Shown: one piece after another, positions 59,861 through 64,000 of the stretch | Layout of the letters: every line of letters starts with the position of its first letter | Position numbering within the stretch: the stretch's first letter is position 1 | Assembly (NCBI RefSeq): GCF_014356525.2 | Contig: NC_052504.1 | Coordinates: 65,381,114 to 65,445,113 of the forward strand | Length of the DNA stretch: 64,000 bases | Reading direction: 5' to 3' | From: Nilaparvata lugens | Taxonomy: Eukaryota > Arthropoda > Insecta > Hemiptera > Delphacidae | Notes under the pieces: model-generated | Told to the model about the DNA's origin: nothing | Database searches by the model: none | What the model saw: only the letters and a program-made list of their open reading frames with translations | Program-made: the position numbers and the translations under genes

Positions 59861-60138
59861 TATCGCCTAGATAAGAGAGCTCCCGAAAATGCGACTGCTC
59901 TGGTAACGTCTACAACTCAACTCCTATTTAAAGCATGATTTAAGACATACCAGTAATGTGGTATCATATAATGTGATGACTGTTTTCAACTCAACACGTT
60001 TGTATTAGCACATGTGCTTGAAACAAATAAATTTATTTATTTATTATTTATTTAATAACATTCATACAGAAATGTTCTATCTAATCACAGTAAATTAAGA
60101 TTAATTCCCAGAGGAATGCAAAAATTTTCCTCACAAAG
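59861..60138. other. LINE 5' leader and flank
   Basis: The LINE leader probably spans to about 59930 on the minus strand. Beyond it is AT-rich sequence with a TTTATTTATTTA run near 60030. Confidence 0.4.
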
Positions 60139-60277
60139 GCCCAGTTGCACAAGAGCCGGTTAAATTTTAATCCTGATTAACTTCACGTGAACCAAATCAG
60201 AGAAGACCATTACAAAAAGATGGATCTACTGGAATTAATCACGATTAAAAATAACCCGGCTTTTTTGCAACCGGCAC
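60139..60277. mobile_element. Small MITE with inverted repeats of about 45 bp
   Basis: Left arm GGCCCAGTTGCACAAGAGCC then GGTTAAATTTTAATCCTGAT; the right arm reverse complemented reads GTGCCGGTTGCAAAAAAGCC then GGGTTATTTTTAATCGTGAT. The wording resembles a MITE type widespread in insects, from memory. The target duplication is not evident. Confidence 0.75.
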
Positions 60278-60309
60278 TAAGTACCTGATTGAATGATTAC
60301 AAAATTTCG

Positions 60310-60641
60310 ACAGCTGAGTCATAATTTTGACACAGTCCCACACAAATGAACTCGCTCACTCACTTCCATCACCAACAGACGATGAAATAATTATTATCAG
60401 CTGTTTTTCCAAGGATGGATAATAATTACCCTTTCAATGTCCTTCAGCGAGTTTTCCCAGGGATAAGACCTAGTGCAATCGAATCTTTATATTATTATAA
60501 ACCTACTATGTTCTGAATTTCGTGAGAATCGTTGGAGCCGTTTTCGAGATCCGGTGAAATAGAAACATATAAACATCTAAACATTCAAACATCTAAAAAT
60601 CCAAACATATAAACAGAAGTAGCTCCTTTAATAGTATAGGA
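60310..60641 (-). mobile_element. Family D element D9
   Basis: The minus-strand start TCCTATACTATTAAAGGAGC at 60641, then ATAAACATCTAAACATTC-type units (60548-60615), then the D body to about 60310. The hairpin end is missing. Confidence 0.7.
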
Positions 60642-60782
60642 TAACGTCTTCTTCTTCTTCTCCTGAACCTATGGCCCATCTCTCCTAATCCTTTTTCGCC
60701 ATTCCGAGCGCTGTTGAGACAGTTCAGGCTCTAAATCCGTCGTCCTCATATCCTTGGAAATGGTACCCATCTTGGAAATAGT
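60642..60782. other. Short spacer, nothing recognised
   Basis: CTTCTTCTTCTTCTCC run at about 60647-60662. Confidence 0.4.
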
Positions 60783-61396
60783 ACATTATAACTGAAGAAT
60801 ATAAATTATTACTAATTTTATTGTGATCTATTCATGTTTTTCTTATGAATTCCAATGATAAAGTATGAAACCCATGTCCATTTCATTTGTACTGGTTGCA
60901 AAATTTTACATTAAGTAATTATTTGATGAAATCCAAGTTCAATCTTAATAAAAACGACTTCCTTCAAAATATAATTTATAATAATACGTTTCGAGGGGAA
61001 ATATTAGGAAAAAAGACTGGAAGATTCAGGGATTCGATCCGAGAAACATTCACTCCGTAGTCGAGTGCTCTGCCACTGTGCTACGGCTCCGATCAAAGAT
61101 GATTGTCTTGTAACAAACGTTATAACCTCCATATAAGCAAACACATCTTACAACAATGTATGCCGTATGAAAGGAACTTCATGTCGCATGAATGAAATTC
61201 GAACATTAATTCTGATAAATCTGGAAGGAGAATTGAAACTTTGGCTTCGACGAGGTGCACGAGATTGATATTTTTAGAATCTATGTGCAATATTTGGAGA
61301 TCTGAATCATTCGTGTTTTACCGGTATGCAATCCACAAGTTGATATATTTTGATGCAAACAAACACAATCCTACTCTCTCTCTCTCATAATAAAGA
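60783..61396 (-). mobile_element. Family B element B2 with tRNA-like core
   Basis: Aligns with B1 over about 610 bp. Its minus-strand TC start (61395-61396) touches the CTAG end of A6 with no base between. The tRNA-like part is at 61024-61090. Confidence 0.72.
61024..61090 (-). other. tRNA-Arg-like pseudo-tRNA within B2
   Basis: Minus strand: GGAGCCGTAGCACAGTGG (A box), loop CTACGGA (anticodon ACG, arginine), GGATCGAATCC (B box). Stems are partly mispaired. Same position in B as in B1, but a different arginine anticodon. Confidence 0.55.
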
Positions 61397-61674
61397 CTAG
61401 CATGTGAACCGTGCTCCGCAAGGGGCTATTTTCAACTTTACAAACTGAAAACTTGACGTTATGAAATATTGGAAAATTTAAAATAGGTCTATAACCTACA
61501 ATCTTACACCTATAACTTTACATCTTTGGTTGAAAAGAATCTTTATGCAAAATTTCAAGTCAATCAGTCACTAAGTCCAGTCAGTAGTTGATACGTGATG
61601 ATGCGTCAACCATAATTTTCCACTCCCGTACGTGTAGGCCTATAAGCCACTTCTTTTCATTATTATAGTAAAGA
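61397..61674 (-). mobile_element. Helitron A6
   Basis: CTAG at 61397-61400 (minus-strand 3' end, then T), start TCTTTACTATAATAATG at 61674 after A. It contains a short expansion (ACCTACAATCTTACACCTAT) absent from the other copies. It was inserted exactly at the A^T in front of the start of B2. Confidence 0.82.
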
Positions 61675-61689
61675 TGATGGATAGATGGA

Positions 61690-61823
61690 TGATTTATCAG
61701 TATCTTTGAATGAGAATAACTTTAGAACGGTTTGAGGAATCGGTGCGGTTTTTACCATTCATATTCGCTTTAAATTCTGTATCGAAATCATGTATCATAT
61801 GACTGACTACCTTCCAATTTGAA
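61690..61823 (+). repeat. Segment shared with 51926-52085
   Basis: See 51926. Here it lacks the 229-bp insertion, so this is the empty-site copy. Confidence 0.7.
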
Positions 61824-62187
61824 AAATCTGGTGTGGCGCACTCACACAACTTTCCTTGCCGTTATGAAAATTGATCACCTGACGCTAGTGTTCTCGCGCA
61901 TCTCAAGTCTACTATATGAGACAGCTGGTGATAGGACAATAACGCTGGAGACACACGAGGACTGCTATCTCTTCGTAGTGAATGATTTAATAGAACCAAC
62001 ACTTGCCAACAGTTTGCAATTCAATAATCATATTTTCTCGAATTTCAAGCTTATTTTCAATTTTAGGTAAAAATGTCACTGAACATTAATTGCGAGATTA
62101 GTAAATAAAGAGATTTCCATGCTCTATCTTTTCCAATTGAAATTTGTTGTTTAAATTGTATATGAAGGCTGATAATTGAGAATCTAT
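61824..62187 (+). mobile_element. Family C element C4, 3'-truncated
   Basis: AAATCTGGTGTGGCGCACTC start, follows C3 to about GATAATTGAGAATCTA and is then replaced by family B sequence. It lacks the microsatellite and terminal hairpin. Confidence 0.75.
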
Positions 62188-62189
62188 AA

Positions 62190-62455
62190 ACAAATACTTT
62201 CTACAACAATGTAGGTTATGCTGTATAAAATTTCATGCCCCAAGAATAGAATTTGAGCATTAATTCAGAGAAATCTTGAAAGAAAATTGAAATTTGGGCT
62301 TCGAGGTGCATGAGATTGATATTTCTAGAATCTATATGTGCAAAATTTGGAGATCTAAATCATTCCAGTTTTACCAGTATGCAATCCACAAGTTGACATG
62401 TTTTGATGCGAACAAACGAACAAACACAACCCTACTCTCTCTTATAATATATAGA
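62190..62455 (-). mobile_element. Family B element B3, 5' half only
   Basis: Minus-strand start TCTATATATTATAAGAGAGA at 62455 after A. Matches the first 260 bp of B1 and B2; the tRNA-like core is absent. Confidence 0.72.
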
Positions 62456-64000
62456 TTTAATCATTTTTCTCTTCATTATTTGATTTCCTCATTTCTAATA
62501 ATTGCACATGTTCTCAATAATTTGAAATACAGTACTTTCAATAACTATAGTTTCATACTATGGTGATGGTTACACATTCTTCCAATACATTTTTCATTGT
62601 AATCGTCATTGCTGAAGCCAATCGCAAGTCATTTCATTGAGTTAAATAATAGTTTCCAACGTTCAGCAAACAATATTGTAGTTGAAAAAATATTTGAGGT
62701 CATTGAGTATAATCTGGAAACCACCCCCTCCACTATGCCACTGGCATGATTCCAATTCTATGTACTTATGCAATTCGAAACAATTACTATTCCAGTATCT
62801 ATGCTTCCATCTACAACACCCCCTCCCCGCCACCAAGAGCTCAAGAAAGAGGACGATTACTTAAATTTAGTGTCTACCCTTCAACCCTAAAACTTTTCAG
62901 CATTATTGGAATATCGGAGAAAATAAAATGCTGCGGTTGAATTAGAAATTTGAGAATGTTACAATTGTAACCTATTCCTTGATAGGGCAAATTTACCCTG
63001 TATGATAGGACATCGGGTAAAAGCTGAAGAGAAGCTTTTTCTATCGTCAATTCTGCAGTGGTTTCAAATAATTTCGGTGCCATTATGCATTTCAAACCAA
63101 TTACAATTCCAGTATCTATGCTATCAAAGGAAAATACGATGTTTATTGAAAACGTAAGATGATGATTATTTTATCGTAAAGTTTGGACTGTCCGCGAAAT
63201 TGAACAAATTGGTCTATCATTATTTTCTGAATAGGATTGCAATGGAGAATATTTTGTGAGAGATAATTGTTTTATGTTATATATTATATCATATCAGATG
63301 GATTACATTTTGTTCATATACTTGGATACACTACTTATTCCTTGGGAAGAGAATATTCACTATAGCTTATAATAATGGTTTACACGATCCTTGGCACAAA
63401 ATTTATCATTCCCGAGAGAAAATAATCCATACTTGAAGATGCTGTGGAGGTGTTATGTTGGAAAATAATTTTAAAGTCAGTTACCGTCGCTTGGTTGAGT
63501 TATAGAGATATTTTCCAGTGTTGATGTGAAATAAAAAGTATGAAACTCCTCCAAAACTGAAATAGGAGCCATTGAACAGGAGAAGTTTATAAGCTATTCC
63601 GAAGTCTTTTGGACTACTCTGCGAGAATGGGGAAGAATTTATGTCGAGAATGGAAGAAAAAGGTTTTCAACATCCTGTTGCAGAGTGAATGTGAAAACGA
63701 ACTTCTCTAGCTCACTTCTACAACTTACGATTCTCTTCATTAAACTTTCTTTCTGGAGCAAACTTTCGGAAAGATGTGTGGCACCTCGTATGATTGCATG
63801 TGTCATGGAACAGTTCTTGAGAATCGATTATACTACCATGATTCACTTCATGAAGCAATCTCGGATGCAATAAATGTTTCATAAGTATCATCTGAAGATG
63901 ATATAAATGGTAAAATTCTTCTATTTTTTCAATTGAGATACTTGAAAAAGATAAATGAAGCTATGAAAGTGATGCACAGCTTTTACTTTTGGGTTTTAGC
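62456..64000. other. 1.5 kb, no gene recognised
   Basis: AT-rich. A direct repeat of about 35 bp (ATTCCAGTATCTATGCT context) lies at 62772-62806 and 63090-63120. Short frames only. Confidence 0.4.

Overview
The window looks like AT-rich intergenic or intronic DNA from an insect genome. The repeats resemble what I would expect in a hemipteran such as a planthopper, but that is an impression and cannot be proven from the window. No complete host gene is visible. Nearly everything recognisable is transposable-element sequence: non-LTR retrotransposons (LINEs), LTR retrotransposons with very long LTRs, Helitron-like elements, MITEs, a piggyBac-type element, a Kolobok/Mutator-type transposase fragment and many microsatellites. 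The only credible host coding sequence is one GC-rich terminal exon at 9475-9615.

Layout. 0-9.4 kb: a LINE reverse-transcriptase remnant (841-2432) with an (AACATATA)n array at its 3' end, a long featureless AT-rich stretch, then a minus-strand LINE 3' fragment (8450-9405) lying against the candidate exon. 10-15.4 kb: a long-TIR MITE (10198-10462) and two copies of a dispersed repeat. 16.4-28.7 kb: a non-autonomous LTR retrotransposon with 2.4-kb LTRs, a lysine-tRNA-type primer binding site and a broken gag-like gene. It is preceded by one complete LTR and one truncated LTR in tandem. 29.5-33.9 kb: small Helitron-like elements and a LINE tail. 33.9-39.9 kb: a nearly full-length but decayed LINE whose endonuclease is split by a solo-LTR-like insertion. 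40-51 kb: repeated copies of two Helitron-like families (called D and C here), plus an 820-bp Helitron with intact ends (42293-43112). 51.2-54.9 kb: head-to-tail stacked Helitrons, a LINE endonuclease fragment and the 3' end of a TTAA-inserting DNA transposon. 55.1-59.9 kb: a piggyBac-like element (55078-56087), a second solo-LTR-like copy (to 57917), and a minus-strand LINE whose ORF1 carries a 2A-like NPGP motif. 60-64 kb: a small MITE, more stacked Helitron-like elements, and AT-rich sequence with no recognised feature.

Family names used below. LTR-1: the 2.4-kb LTR family. E: the solo-LTR-like family. A: short Helitrons of about 210-280 bp ending in CTAG. B: repeats with a Helitron-like 5' end and, in two copies, a tRNA-like core. 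C: repeats of about 0.9-1.1 kb with an internal CA/AT microsatellite. D: repeats with a CGAGC-GAA-GCTCG hairpin at one end and a TCCTATTATATTAAGCGAGC-like start at the other.

The elements do not form a joint pathway. What the region records is layered insertion: C within D, E within a LINE, a repeat within D, and A directly abutting B or another A. Many reading-frame breaks fall in homopolymer runs, so part of the apparent decay could be assembly error.
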